From contig NZ_JH417604.1 of NCBI RefSeq assembly GCF_000239275.1, positions 1,823 to 48,243 of the forward strand: a stretch of DNA of 46,421 nt. Direction: 5' to 3'. The notes beneath the pieces were generated by a model. That model did not search any database and had not been told where the DNA came from. It saw only the letters and a list, made by a program, of their open reading frames with translations. Positions 1 to 8,687 of the stretch are shown one piece after another. Origin of the DNA: Megasphaera geminata F0357. Its GTDB lineage: Bacteria; Bacillota; Negativicutes; Veillonellales; Megasphaeraceae. The position numbers were made by a program, and so were the translations under genes. Position 1 is the stretch's first letter. Every line of letters starts with the position of its first letter.

Positions 1-34
1 TCACGAGAATTTTCGTTTTTCTTATGCGCGGAAC
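1..34 (+). repeat. Left arm of a perfect 34-bp inverted repeat
   Basis: These 34 bases recur exactly, in reverse complement, at 490-523. The arm is coding sequence: read from base 3 on the plus strand it gives TRIFVFLMRGT, a conserved stretch inside an amino-acid ABC permease. The window starts inside or at the edge of the repeat, so its true outer boundary is unknown. The repeat ends sharply after base 34, where one copy continues into the permease C-terminal half and the other does not. Confidence 0.95.
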
Positions 35-602
35 GCCTGCTATTGTTCAATTATATTTCTTTTATTACGGCATAGCTACATTCAGCAAACTTATTCGTGA
101 TATGGACCCCGTTCCTGCCGTAGCTATCGTCATGAGCCTGAACATAGGTGCTTTTATGTCTGAAAGCATCCGCGGTGCCTTAATGGCTGTTGATGAAGGT
201 CAGAAAGAAGCGGCTCTATCACTGGGTATGTCCAATTTACAAATGATTCGCCGTATCATCATACCTCAAGCGACTCGTGTCGCTTTACCGGCACTGTTTA
301 ATGATATTATCAATATTGTCAAGCTTTCATCTCTGGCATTTATGCTGGGAGTCATAGACATCATGGGAGCTGCCAAAATAGAAGGCAGCTATACCTTCCG
401 TTACTTTGAAATCTATGCGGCCGTTATGGTCGTTTACCTTGTCATTATCGGTATTTTAACGCTTATGCATAAATATATCGCTCAAAAGTGTTCCGCGCAT
501 AAGAAAAACGAAAATTCTCGTGAACGGGTAGAGCACAGGAATTTTATAGTAGGCAATAACGGCAATAAAAAGCCCGATAGCCAAGGCGAACACTGCCGAT
601 GA
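3..602 (+). pseudogene. C-terminal half of a polar amino-acid ABC transporter permease
   Basis: This reading frame has no start of its own. From base 3 it encodes the second half of a HisM/GlnP-type permease: the RGTP segment, membrane helices, and the cytoplasmic EAA loop (EGQKEAALSLGMSNLQMIRR followed by IIIPQA) that contacts the ATPase. Permease-like sequence runs to about base 489 (HKYIAQK). After that the frame reads through the inverted-repeat arm and antisense DNA of the N-terminal half, stopping at 602. Joined to the minus-strand piece at 456-683, it would give about 216 residues, the normal size for this family. Such permeases pair with an ATPase and a binding protein to import polar amino acids. 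Neither partner is in the window. Confidence 0.85.
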
Positions 603-683
603 TACTGTGAGTTGGAGTGTTACATCCAGATGATCCAGTACTTTCGGCAATACGGCGGCAAAGTAAGAAAAATCAAAATTCAA
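456..683 (-). pseudogene. N-terminal half of the same amino-acid ABC permease
   Basis: The likely start is TTG at 683, preceded by a strong ribosome site (GGAAGGAGG) about seven bases upstream. An ATG further up, at 761, lacks such a site. The product begins with a short periplasmic segment, then a first helix (TLQLTVSSAVFALAIGLFIA) and LYPFTRIFVFLMRGT. At that point, base 490, the 34-bp repeat ends and the frame runs into antisense sequence, stopping at 456 after LLSDIFMHKR. As read, the product is a dead 75-residue fragment. Flipping bases 35-489 would rejoin it in frame with the C-terminal half. It may therefore be an OFF state of an invertible gene or an assembly chimera at the sequence edge. 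Confidence 0.85.
490..523 (-). repeat. Right arm of the 34-bp inverted repeat
   Basis: This is an exact reverse complement of bases 1-34. It lies in the normal place within the permease N-terminal half, encoding TRIFVFLMRGT on the minus strand, and is flanked on its outer side by the expected upstream codons (LYPF). The 455 bases between the two arms are almost exactly the rest of the permease gene. Confidence 0.95.
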
Positions 684-906
684 AATAAACCTCCTTCCGA
701 GTAGATACTTTGTATGGCAATACGATATTCTAACAATAGAGGGGATGCCGGATACTGTCAATATAAAAGTATGTTTTATAAATACAATAAATAGTTGGAC
801 AATCTATTATTAAAAATGAGTGCACTATAGAGGTGTATAATTTTTGAAAGACTTTTGTAAGTGTTATAACGGGAGTATGTTATACTGATTTTTATAGGAT
901 GCGGGT

Positions 907-1572
907 ATGAAGAAGTTGATAGGAACATTACGGGGATTCGATTGAACCGGCTCAACCTGAATGTGCGATTTTACAGCGGATCATACTGTTGACGTAGAGA
1001 ATAAAACATGTGAGAAGACGAGACGAAAACAAGCTGAGGCGATTGCGACAGGGGGGCTGATATTAACAAGATCGCCCATAAAGCGGATGTTAATGTAATT
1101 CTTCTGGATACGGGATTACAATAGGATTTGCCGGAATCGGCAGGTGTCCAGTCGTTAAAGGTGACGCGCGGCCGCTGTTATTTTATTAAGGCCGCTGCTA
1201 TGAATAATCAGGCTATGGCAGATTCTTTTATGATCGATGTGGAAATGGCCCAAAGTCCGGTTGACAGGGGAAGCTTTTGGCATCGGTAATACGGTGAGTG
1301 CCGACCATTGACCGCCCTGGCTGTGCCGGCGGCTTTTGTCCGCAGCGATTTTTCTCTTGAGTCTGTCTTAAATGATGCCGGGGTGGCGGCGAACAGACCG
1401 CTCCAACGCTTTCTTATGAACGCCGGTATCACAGATACAACTGCGAGAGCTCGGTTTGATCCCGATTGTACATGGAAAGGGAATATACGATTGAGGGATC
1501 GGTTCGGTAGCGGGTCTTTCTTGTTTAGATAATGCGGTTCGGCTTATGCGCGAATATTATCGTGAAGGATGA
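907..1572 (+). pseudogene. Decayed cobT-like gene (nicotinate-nucleotide:dimethylbenzimidazole phosphoribosyltransferase family)
   Basis: No intact frame exists, but pieces in different frames match the CobT family in the right order. They are FTADHTVD near 974 (family: ADHGV), then ADINKIAHKADVNVILLDTG near 1060 (family: GaaINvlAr...vvDxG) with an in-frame stop soon after. Next come LKVTRG and AAMNNQAMADSF near 1165-1225 (family: rxGT...AMT), GIGNTVSA near 1275 (family: GIGNTT), and a tail GSVAGLSCLDNAVRLMREYY just before larC. Intact CobT is about 350 residues; here about 220 codons remain, with internal deletions, stops and frame changes. CobT activates the lower ligand for cobalamin assembly. 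The decay is far heavier than the single-base indels elsewhere, so it looks like true gene loss. Family assignment is by motif memory only. Confidence 0.7.
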
Positions 1573-1591
1573 TAGGCAGGAGGAATGGATT

Positions 1592-2422
1592 TTGAAAACC
1601 TTATATTTAGATTGTTTTTCCGGTATTAGCGGCAATATGTTTGTTGGCATGCTTTTACAGGCAGGTATCCCGTTTGATGAACTGAAAGAAACTTTTTCAG
1701 GTATCCGTCTCGACGGATATTCGCTGATTTGTGAAAGTGTAAATAAAATGGGCATTCAGGCTATATATTATAATGTTTGTTTGGTACATGAAGCAAAGCA
1801 TTATTCCCATTATGATCACGTTCATAGTTATAGTGTCGGTATCCATCATTTTCTGGCTCGTCTTTGCGGGCACAAGCATGACCATCATCATGTACATAGA
1901 AAGCTTAAAGATATTCGTGCCGTTATTGAGACAGCGAGCTTGTCCGCGCAGGTTAAAGAAAAAAGTCTTGCCGTCTTCCGGGTTTTAGCGGAGGCGGAAG
2001 GCAAGGTTCACGGTATGCCGCCTGAAGAGGTTCATTTTCACGAAGTCGGAGCTGTCGATTGTATTTTAGATATTGTCGGCACTGTTTGGGCTCTTGAACG
2101 TCTCGGTATTAAGCAGATAGGGATATCGCCGCTTCATGTAGGCAGCGGCTTTGTTCAGTGCGCTCACGGTCGTATGCCTGTGCCGGCCCCGGCGACGGCA
2201 GAACTGTTGGCAGGTCTGCCCTTTTACAGCGGTACGATAGGTGGAGAATTAGTCACGCCTACAGGGGCAGCACTGGTCAGGGTTTTAGCAACGTATGCCG
2301 GGCCGCGGCCGGAAGGGTTTGTTCATGAAAAAGTGGCGTATGGAGCCGGGACAAAGGACTTATCTATTCCCAATGTATTACGTGGCTATATCGGTACAGG
2401 TAAAGCCTTTAATACTGTATAA
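1592..2422 (+). CDS. larC: LarC-type nickel insertion protein, N-terminal domain only
   Basis: LarC inserts nickel into the pyridinium dithiocarboxylate nucleotide cofactor of lactate racemase (LarA) and related enzymes. The start is taken as TTG at 1592, giving KTLYLDCFSGISGNMFVGML, because CAGGAGG lies eight bases upstream; an ATG at 1532 has no such site. The product is 276 residues. It shows the family N-terminus (DCFSGISGNM), a histidine-rich loop around residues 67-105, EVHFHEVGAVDCILDIVG and LVTPTGAALVR. It stops right after IPNVLRGYIG. Full LarC is about 400 residues; the C-terminal domain (LarC2), made in some species by a programmed frameshift, was not found in any frame before the next gene at 2488. 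No larA, larB or larE is in the window, so function is doubtful. Confidence 0.85.
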   Translation: MKTLYLDCFSGISGNMFVGMLLQAGIPFDELKETFSGIRLDGYSLICESVNKMGIQAIYYNVCLVHEAKHYSHYDHVHSYSVGIHHFLARLCGHKHDHHHVHRKLKDIRAVIETASLSAQVKEKSLAVFRVLAEAEGKVHGMPPEEVHFHEVGAVDCILDIVGTVWALERLGIKQIGISPLHVGSGFVQCAHGRMPVPAPATAELLAGLPFYSGTIGGELVTPTGAALVRVLATYAGPRPEGFVHEKVAYGAGTKDLSIPNVLRGYIGTGKAFNTV

Positions 2423-2487
2423 TAAGGCCGCGCGGCGGCATAACTGGACTTTGCCGTTGTTTTCTCATATAATGAATTAAAATATGT

Positions 2488-3495
2488 ATGTTTGGGGATA
2501 ATAATGTGACCAGCGTTTTTTTTAAAGATCTTATCGGACACAGACAGTTGAAGAAACGCTTTACGGAGCTTATAACAACGGGTAGAATGCCTCATGCATC
2601 TATATTTGCCGGCGCGGCAGGATTGGGGAAAACTGTTGCGGCCGGTGCTGTTGCGGCGGCTCTGGTCGGGCGTCCCGTTTTAAAACATATTGACTTCTCC
2701 ACGGCTGAAAGCATGATTCATGATGGCGAAGATGTTTTTTATATCGGCCCTGAAAAAACAATGTTGAAAACCGGTCAATTCCGTGATTTGCAAGATATTA
2801 TTTCTCTCCGCGGCAGCTCCGAGAAACGGCGTGTCTTCATTATCGACCATGTGGAAACAATGAATGCCGAGTTTGCCAATCGCATGTTGAAAACATTGGA
2901 AGAACCGGCTGAAGGAATATACTTTATCTTAGTTACAAACCGGCCGACACCTGTTGTTGCCTACGATTATTTCACGGTGCGTCGTATTTCATTTTGAGCC
3001 GGTTCCCGATGAAGAACTGATTATGTCCTTAAAGGAAGATATGGCTATACGGGGGCGGATTACGAACAGATAGCGGCAATCAGTGACGGCAATGTGCGTA
3101 CTGCCTTGAATTTTCTTCAAGACGGTAACTCAGTGGCTTTGGACAGAGCCTTTTTCTTTTTTAAAACCGTAACCGAAAGCGAAGCCCCTTATGCTGAATG
3201 GATTGCCTATTCTGCCGATTTTAAAGATGACGAGTCTGTTGATATTATGAAGTGGATTGCCATGATCTTACGAGATTTGCTTATTTTGCGGACTCATGCT
3301 TCACGGGAGCGGTTACGTTTAAAGCAATATACCTCCCGGTTGAGGACTTTTGCACCCCAATGGTCCGAAGATGCAATTATGAAGGGCCTTCAGGCAATTG
3401 AAGAAGGAATGGAAGGTACTGCGAGACATGTTAATATACATTTGATTTGGGATTATCTCTGTATTTCATTTCTCCAAGGAAGGGGAGATTATTAG
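2488..3495 (+). CDS. holB: DNA polymerase III delta-prime subunit, frameshifted twice
   Basis: The delta-prime subunit is part of the clamp loader that places the sliding clamp on DNA. The frame opens with IGHRQLKKRF and a Walker A motif (GAAGLGKT), followed by RVFIIDHVETMN and NRMLKTLEEPAEGIYFILVT, all typical of the family. An extra base near 2953-2959 and a missing base near 3037-3043 shift the frame and then restore it; correcting both gives LPTIISRCVVFHFEPVPDEE and continues to 3495. Corrected length is about 335 residues. The cysteine zinc module usually found after Walker A is absent. GTG at 2506 is an alternative start. The gene abuts ricT, as in many Firmicutes. An essential gene with two compensating indels points to sequence error. 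Confidence 0.85.
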
Positions 3496-4338
3496 TTGAT
3501 TGTTGTAGGTATACGTTTTAAACCTGCCGGAAAGGTCTATTATTTTGATCCGAACGGTGTTGATTTAAATATACAAGACGGTGTTATTGTCGAGACGACA
3601 CGGGGGATGGAATTCGGTACGGTTGTTATTGAACCGCGAGGGGTTAAAGATGCAGAAGTAGTCCAGCCTTTAAAGCCTATTGTCAGGCGAGCGACTGTTA
3701 AAGATTTACGCCAAGTAGAAAAAAATAAAGAGAGAGAGAAGAAGGCTTTTTCCGTGTGCCTTGAAAAAATTGCCAAACATAAGCTGCCTATGAAGCTCAT
3801 TGATGTGGACTATACTTTTGATATGGGGAAGATTATTTTTTTCTTTACGGCCGAAGGGCGTATTGATTTTCGTGAACTCGTCCGTGATTTGGCGTCCGTG
3901 TTCCGGACACGTATAGAGCTACGCCAAATAGGGTTGCGTGATGAGGCGAAGATGATCGGCAGTATCGGTTATTGCGGCCGCCCCCTTTGTTGTGCAGCCT
4001 TTCTTGGAGATTTTAAACCCGTATCTATTCGTATGGCTAAAAGTCAGGGAATGTCTCTTAATCCGACAAAAATATCCGGTATCTGTGGGCGCCTTATGTG
4101 TTGTCTTCGCTATGAAAATTCTCTTTACACGTCAGGTGAGCTGAAATGCCCGGGCTGCCATAAATGTGGAGAACAACAGAAACCGCCGGCTGTCGGTCAG
4201 CGCGTCATAACAGAGGACGGCTTGGGGACGGTTTTGCGCGTCCACATGAAAGATCATACGGTCAAAGTACAGTTGGAAAACGGTCATACTGTGAACGTTG
4301 CCTGGAGTGATGTTGCGGAACCGGATCATGACAGTTAA
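3496..4338 (+). CDS. ricT: RicT/YaaT PSP1-domain protein
   Basis: This is an intact 280-residue PSP1-domain protein of the RicT (YaaT) family. In Bacillus it acts in the RicA-RicF-RicT complex, which carries iron-sulfur clusters and tunes RNase Y-dependent RNA maturation. The start is TTG directly after the holB stop, with AAGGGGAG upstream. The N-terminal half holds the PSP1 domain (GMEFGTVVIEPRGV). The cysteine motifs CGRPLCC, CGRLMCC and CPGCHKC lie near residues 156-225 and fit cluster ligation. A short beta-rich tail with VGQRVITEDGLGTV follows. It sits between holB and trmN6, the order common in Firmicutes, and overlaps the trmN6 start by 11 bases, suggesting translational coupling. Confidence 0.9.
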   Translation: MIVVGIRFKPAGKVYYFDPNGVDLNIQDGVIVETTRGMEFGTVVIEPRGVKDAEVVQPLKPIVRRATVKDLRQVEKNKEREKKAFSVCLEKIAKHKLPMKLIDVDYTFDMGKIIFFFTAEGRIDFRELVRDLASVFRTRIELRQIGLRDEAKMIGSIGYCGRPLCCAAFLGDFKPVSIRMAKSQGMSLNPTKISGICGRLMCCLRYENSLYTSGELKCPGCHKCGEQQKPPAVGQRVITEDGLGTVLRVHMKDHTVKVQLENGHTVNVAWSDVAEPDHDS

Positions 4339-5060
4339 ACTTCATGACGGAGAACGGCTGGATGATCTCATATTGGCCGGTATGAAGGTCATTCAACGGC
4401 CCGATCAATTTTGTTTTTCTCTGGATACGATTCTCCTTGCTCATTTTGGTGATGTGCCGCGCGGTCCCGTTTTGGATCTCGGCACGGGCACGGCAGCTAT
4501 TCCGCTTATCTTAGCGGCACGGGGCGTGAAGAAGATCACGGCGCTTGAGCTTAATCCCGTTATGGCCGACATTGCGGCACGCAATGTCGAACTGAATGGT
4601 AAAGGTGCGGTCATCAATGTCGAGAACAGTGATTACCGACAACTTGCGACTAAGTATTCAGCAGGGTATTTTACGACCGTTTATGTCAACCCCCCTTAGC
4701 GAGCTCTTTCGAGGCGCGTCAAGCGGGAGGGAAGGGGTTCGCCGTGCTCGTCATGAAGAGACGGCTACCCTTGATGATGTCCTCCGTATAGCTGCGTACG
4801 CTCTTAAGTTCCACGGCCGCTTTCGCATGGTTCACATTAGTGAACGATTAGCTGGAATTTTAGAGGCCATGCGAAGATATGAAATCGAGCCCAAAATATT
4901 GCGGCCCGTTTACGGTCGGCGTGGAAAAGCGGCAAAATTTTTTCTTGTCGAGGGTCTCCGCGGCGGCAAGGAGGGAATGGTCTTACAGGAACCTCTTATC
5001 ACCCATAATAATGACGGTACGTATACCGATGAAGTACTGCGAATTTACGGAAAGGCCTGA
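4328..5060 (+). CDS. trmN6: tRNA1(Val) (adenine-N6)-methyltransferase-like protein, frameshifted
   Basis: This is a class I SAM-dependent methyltransferase of the TrmN6/YfiC family, which methylates adenine 37 of valine tRNA. The first part has the SAM-binding motif VLDLGTGTAAIPLILAARG and an acidic motif II (ITALELNPV). The frame breaks exactly at the catalytic NPPY motif: removing one extra base near 4699 restores VNPPYELFRG and continues through ARHEE to the stop at 5060. Corrected length is about 243 residues, normal for the family. The ATG at 4328 lies inside the end of ricT. rsmI follows after nine bases. The clean repair of a catalytic motif suggests a sequencing error rather than a real null allele. 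Confidence 0.85.
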
Positions 5061-5069
5061 GGAGGATTT

Positions 5070-5912
5070 ATGGCGGAAATATTTCGCAAAGGAACCCTTT
5101 ATTTATGTGCTTCACCTATCGGCAACTTGGAAGATATTACGTACAGAGCGGTTCGTTGTTTACGTGAAGCGGATCGTATCGCCGCCGAAGATACGCGCCG
5201 TACAAAGCTTCTTTTAACGGCTTATGATATAGATACGCCTCTCTTTTCTTATCATGAACATAATAAAGCGGAACAGGGGCCGGTCATCATTGAGCGGGTC
5301 TTGCAGGGAGAAATGATCGCTCTTGTCAGTGATGCGGGTATGCCGGCTATTTGCGATCCCGGCAATGACCTTGTATACTTGGCTTTGGCGGCAGGAGTGC
5401 CGGTTGTTCCCCTGCCCGGTGCCAATGCTGGATTAACAGGTCTCGTTGCCTCCGGCATGGATACGACAGCGTTTACGTTCGCCGGCTTTTTGCCGAAGAC
5501 AAAAAAACATCGCCTTCCTGTCCTAAAAAAGATGAAAGAGTATACAGGAACGCTTATCTTCTATGAAGCACCGCACCGAATAGAGAAGGTACTTGCCGAA
5601 ATGGAAGCGGTCTTCGGCGACAGGACGATTACTCTTTGCCGGGAATTGACAAAGAAACATGAAGAATATATACGCGGTACACTGTCGGAAGTACGGGCCA
5701 AACTTGCCGTTACAGGGGCGCGCGGTGAATTCGTTATTCTCGTCGCGGGCTGTGAAGCACATATAGAGAGGAACTTCGGACCTGAAGAGTATATAACCCT
5801 GGTTACCCGTCTTATGGCGGAGGGTATAAATAAAAAAGATTCAATTCGTATTGTGGCTGAATGCTGCGGCGTACCGAAACGCGAAGTGTATCGAACTGTA
5901 CTGAATCTATAA
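5070..5912 (+). CDS. rsmI: 16S rRNA (cytidine-2'-O)-methyltransferase RsmI
   Basis: RsmI methylates the ribose of C1402 in 16S rRNA, using S-adenosylmethionine, and helps decoding fidelity. The 280-residue protein is intact and of normal size. It starts at ATG 5070 behind GAGGAGG. Family landmarks in order are TLYLCASPIGNLEDITYRA near the N-terminus, AAEDTRRTKLLL, LVSDAGMPAICDPGNDLV, PLPGANAGLTGLVASG, FAGFLPKTKKHR and FYEAPHRIEKVLAEM. The tail HARGEFVIL-like region (TGARGEFVILVAG) matches the usual end of the catalytic domain. It lies nine bases after trmN6 in the conserved holB-ricT-trmN6-rsmI-metG-tatD order, so it is probably co-transcribed. Confidence 0.96.
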   Translation: MAEIFRKGTLYLCASPIGNLEDITYRAVRCLREADRIAAEDTRRTKLLLTAYDIDTPLFSYHEHNKAEQGPVIIERVLQGEMIALVSDAGMPAICDPGNDLVYLALAAGVPVVPLPGANAGLTGLVASGMDTTAFTFAGFLPKTKKHRLPVLKKMKEYTGTLIFYEAPHRIEKVLAEMEAVFGDRTITLCRELTKKHEEYIRGTLSEVRAKLAVTGARGEFVILVAGCEAHIERNFGPEEYITLVTRLMAEGINKKDSIRIVAECCGVPKREVYRTVLNL

Positions 5913-5976
5913 GACCGGTACACCGGTACGGGTATTCGTTGATCCGGTCCGTTTGTTGACTACGGGAGGTATATTC

Positions 5977-7920
5977 ATGTCTGATAAAGGAAAAAACAGT
6001 TATTATATTACTACGCCGATTTATTACCCTAGTGCGAAGCTTCACATCGGGCATACATATTGCACAACTATTGCCGACTCGCTGGCACGGTATCATCGTC
6101 TTCGTGGCGATGATACATTTTTCTTAACCGGTTCTGATGAACACGGCCAAAAAATTCAGCGTGCTGCCGAAGCCAAAGGCATGAAACCTATCGAATATGT
6201 CGATGAAATTGTTGCACTTTTCAAAGAATTGTGGAAACGGCTCAACATTTCCAACGATGATTTCATTAGAACGACTGAGCCGCGTCATGAAAAGGTTGTT
6301 CAGGCTCTGATGCAACGTTCCTTTGATAACGGCGATATTTATAAATCCGAATATGAAGGCTGGTATTGCACGCCTGATGAAACGTTCTGGCCGGAAAACA
6401 AGTTGCCTAACGGTAAACATGTTTGCCCCGACTGCGGTCGCCCGTTGGAACTGGTAAAAGAAGAAAGCTACTTCCTTCGCCTTAATAAATACGCCGACAG
6501 ATGGCTCAGATTCGTTGAAGAAAATCCTGATTTTATTCAACCTGAATCGCGCCGTAATGAAATGATTGCTTTCGTTAAGAGCGGTCTTGAAGATCTCAGT
6601 GTATCTCGTACATCCTTTGATTGGGGGATCAAAGTGCCTTGGGATCCGAAACACGTTGTTTACGTGTGGTTTGATGCCTTGGCAAATTATGTAACGGCTG
6701 CCGGCTATTTGGATGATCCGGAGAAATTTAAAAAATTCTGGCCTGCCGACCTTCATCTTGTCGGAAAGGAGATTGTTCGTTTCCATACGATTATTTGGCC
6801 AATCATGCTTATGAGCTGCGGATTACCGCTGCCGAAAAAGGTCTTTGGACACGGGTGGCTCATTGTCGACGGTACGAAGATGAGTAAATCCCTCGGTAAC
6901 GTTATTGATCCGATTCCTCTTATTGACCGTTATGGGGCCGATGCCCTTCGCTATTATCTGTTAAAGGAAGTTCGTCTCGGTCAGGACGGCAACTTTTCTT
7001 TACCCACATTTATTAATCGTATTAACTCCGATCTGGCGAATGATTTGGGGAATCTTTTGCAGCGCACGCTCGCTATGATTGAAAAATATGAAAACTGCGT
7101 CGTTGCCGGTCCGACCGTAAAGGAACCGATTGATGATGAGTTGTCTGCCCTGGCTGTGGAAACAGCGAAGAAGTTTGAACGGGAGATGGACGACATGAAG
7201 ATTGACGATGCGCTCAGTGATACGTGGACACTTATCCGCCGTTCCAACAAATATATTGATGAAACGGTACCGTGGGTACTTGCTAAGGAACCGGATCAAA
7301 AAGAACGCCTTAATACGATTCTTTATAATCTGCTAGAAGTAATGCGTATCATTGCCATACTTGTCAGCCCCGTTATTCCTGTCGGCGCAGCGGGTATATG
7401 GAAACAGTTGGGATTAAAAAACTTCGATAAAGTGCAGTTGCAAGACGCACAGATATGGGGCGGCTATCCTGCAGGTACGCGTATTGACAAGGGAGATGCG
7501 CTTTTTCCGAGGTATGACGTGGCTGAAGAAGTAGCTGAAGCAAAACCGGAAGCAGATACTGTTGAACTTGTTCCGGCTGCAAAAGAGCCGTTCAAATCAG
7601 AAATTTCAATTGATCAATTCTCCGAAACGGATCTTCGTGTGGGTACAATTTTAGCATGTGAGAAAGTGCCTAAAACAACAAAGCTCATGAGGCTGCAAAT
7701 TGACTTAGGCTCTGAAAGGCGCCAGATCATCAGCGGTATTGCCCAGTACTACAAACCGGAAGATCTCATCGGGCATCAGGTTATTATTGTTGCGAACCTG
7801 AAACCGGCAAAACTTTGCGGTATCGAATCGTACGGTATGTTGCTGGCTGCTTCTGACGGTAATGATAACTTGCGGGTTGTCTTCGTCGACGGCATGGCGC
7901 CGGGAAGCAGAGTTCGCTGA
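5977..7920 (+). CDS. metG: Methionyl-tRNA synthetase with C-terminal tRNA-binding domain
   Basis: This enzyme charges methionine onto its tRNA. The start is ATG 5977 behind CGGGAGGT; an in-frame ATG at 5953 lacks a good ribosome site. The 647-residue protein is intact. It has the HIGH signature (KLHIGHTYC, residues 21-29), a single zinc knuckle (CTPDETFW ... CPDCGRPLE, about residues 130-155), and KMSKS at about residue 301 (TKMSKSLGN). A helical anticodon domain follows. After a charged linker, a C-terminal OB-fold tRNA-binding domain (about 540-647: SIDQFSETDLRVGTIL ... MLLAASDGND) is fused, as in many Firmicutes. Its stop overlaps the tatD start by one base. No T-box or S-box was seen upstream. 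Confidence 0.97.
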   Translation: MSDKGKNSYYITTPIYYPSAKLHIGHTYCTTIADSLARYHRLRGDDTFFLTGSDEHGQKIQRAAEAKGMKPIEYVDEIVALFKELWKRLNISNDDFIRTTEPRHEKVVQALMQRSFDNGDIYKSEYEGWYCTPDETFWPENKLPNGKHVCPDCGRPLELVKEESYFLRLNKYADRWLRFVEENPDFIQPESRRNEMIAFVKSGLEDLSVSRTSFDWGIKVPWDPKHVVYVWFDALANYVTAAGYLDDPEKFKKFWPADLHLVGKEIVRFHTIIWPIMLMSCGLPLPKKVFGHGWLIVDGTKMSKSLGNVIDPIPLIDRYGADALRYYLLKEVRLGQDGNFSLPTFINRINSDLANDLGNLLQRTLAMIEKYENCVVAGPTVKEPIDDELSALAVETAKKFEREMDDMKIDDALSDTWTLIRRSNKYIDETVPWVLAKEPDQKERLNTILYNLLEVMRIIAILVSPVIPVGAAGIWKQLGLKNFDKVQLQDAQIWGGYPAGTRIDKGDALFPRYDVAEEVAEAKPEADTVELVPAAKEPFKSEISIDQFSETDLRVGTILACEKVPKTTKLMRLQIDLGSERRQIISGIAQYYKPEDLIGHQVIIVANLKPAKLCGIESYGMLLAASDGNDNLRVVFVDGMAPGSRVR

Positions 7921-8687
7921 TGTTGTTCGATACACATTGTCATGTAAACGATGAGGCTTATCATACAGATCGTGATGAAATGTTGACACGTGCTTTTGCG
8001 GCAGGCGTGGACTATCTGCTTTGCCCGGGTACGAACCTGGAAACATCGGCTTCAGCCGTTGCTATGGCTCATAAATATAAGCAAATATATGCGGCCGTCG
8101 GCTATCATCCTGAAGAGGCGGTATCTGCTACGCCTGAAGGGTTTGAACAGTTACGTAATTGGCTTGTAAATGATCCGAAAGTTGTTGCTATCGGAGAGGT
8201 CGGTCTTGATTATTATTGGCCCGAACCGGCGCGAGAACTTCAACAGGAAGTCTTTATTGAACAGGTAAAGATGGCTGTTGCGCTTGATGTACCCCTTGAT
8301 ATTCATGACAGAGAAGCGCATGGTGATACGGTTGATATACTCCGTAAATACGGAAAGGGAAGCCGCGGCGTTTTTCATTGCTATTCAGGCAGCATGGAAA
8401 TGGCAAAAGAAGTTATTAAAATGGGATTTTACCTGGGGTTTGGCGGCACGACCGTGTTTCCGAAATCAGTTAAACTCAAGGATATTGTGTCAAAGGTTCC
8501 GGAAGACCGGATTCTTATTGAAACAGATTGCCCGTACTTGACGCCGCCGCCATATCGAGGCAGACGGAACGAGCCGGCGTACGTACGGTATGTTGCTGAT
8601 GAAATCGCCCGTCTTCGCAATACGGATACGGATACGATTCAACAGTTGACGCTGGAGAACGGGAAGCGTATTTTTGCCATCCCTTAG
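7920..8687 (+). CDS. tatD: TatD-family metal-dependent deoxyribonuclease
   Basis: This is an intact 255-residue TatD hydrolase, a TIM-barrel metal-dependent nuclease linked to DNA repair and 3'-5' DNA trimming. Metal-binding motifs are visible in order: FDTHCHVND at the N-terminus, GEVGLDYYWP near residue 90, DIHDREAHGDT near 123, FHCYSGS near 150 and ETDCPYLTPPPYRG near 201. The start ATG shares its first base with the metG stop codon (one-base overlap), a clear sign of coupling. In Bacillus the same gene follows metS and is then followed by rnmV and ksgA; here nothing recognisable of these follows, and the next gene is a LysR regulator. Confidence 0.95.
   Translation: MLFDTHCHVNDEAYHTDRDEMLTRAFAAGVDYLLCPGTNLETSASAVAMAHKYKQIYAAVGYHPEEAVSATPEGFEQLRNWLVNDPKVVAIGEVGLDYYWPEPARELQQEVFIEQVKMAVALDVPLDIHDREAHGDTVDILRKYGKGSRGVFHCYSGSMEMAKEVIKMGFYLGFGGTTVFPKSVKLKDIVSKVPEDRILIETDCPYLTPPPYRGRRNEPAYVRYVADEIARLRNTDTDTIQQLTLENGKRIFAIP

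Noticed and set aside
1208-1755. Small frames on both strands across the cobT remnant and larC start
   Set aside because: They lack ribosome sites and overlap recognisable cobT or larC coding in another frame.
2386-2490. Possible hidden LarC2 domain reached by frameshift after larC
   Set aside because: Only about 70 bases separate larC from holB and no LarC2 motif is readable in any frame.
6124-6786. Long 220-codon frame on the minus strand within metG
   Set aside because: It is antisense to an intact, fully recognised metG and has no family features.
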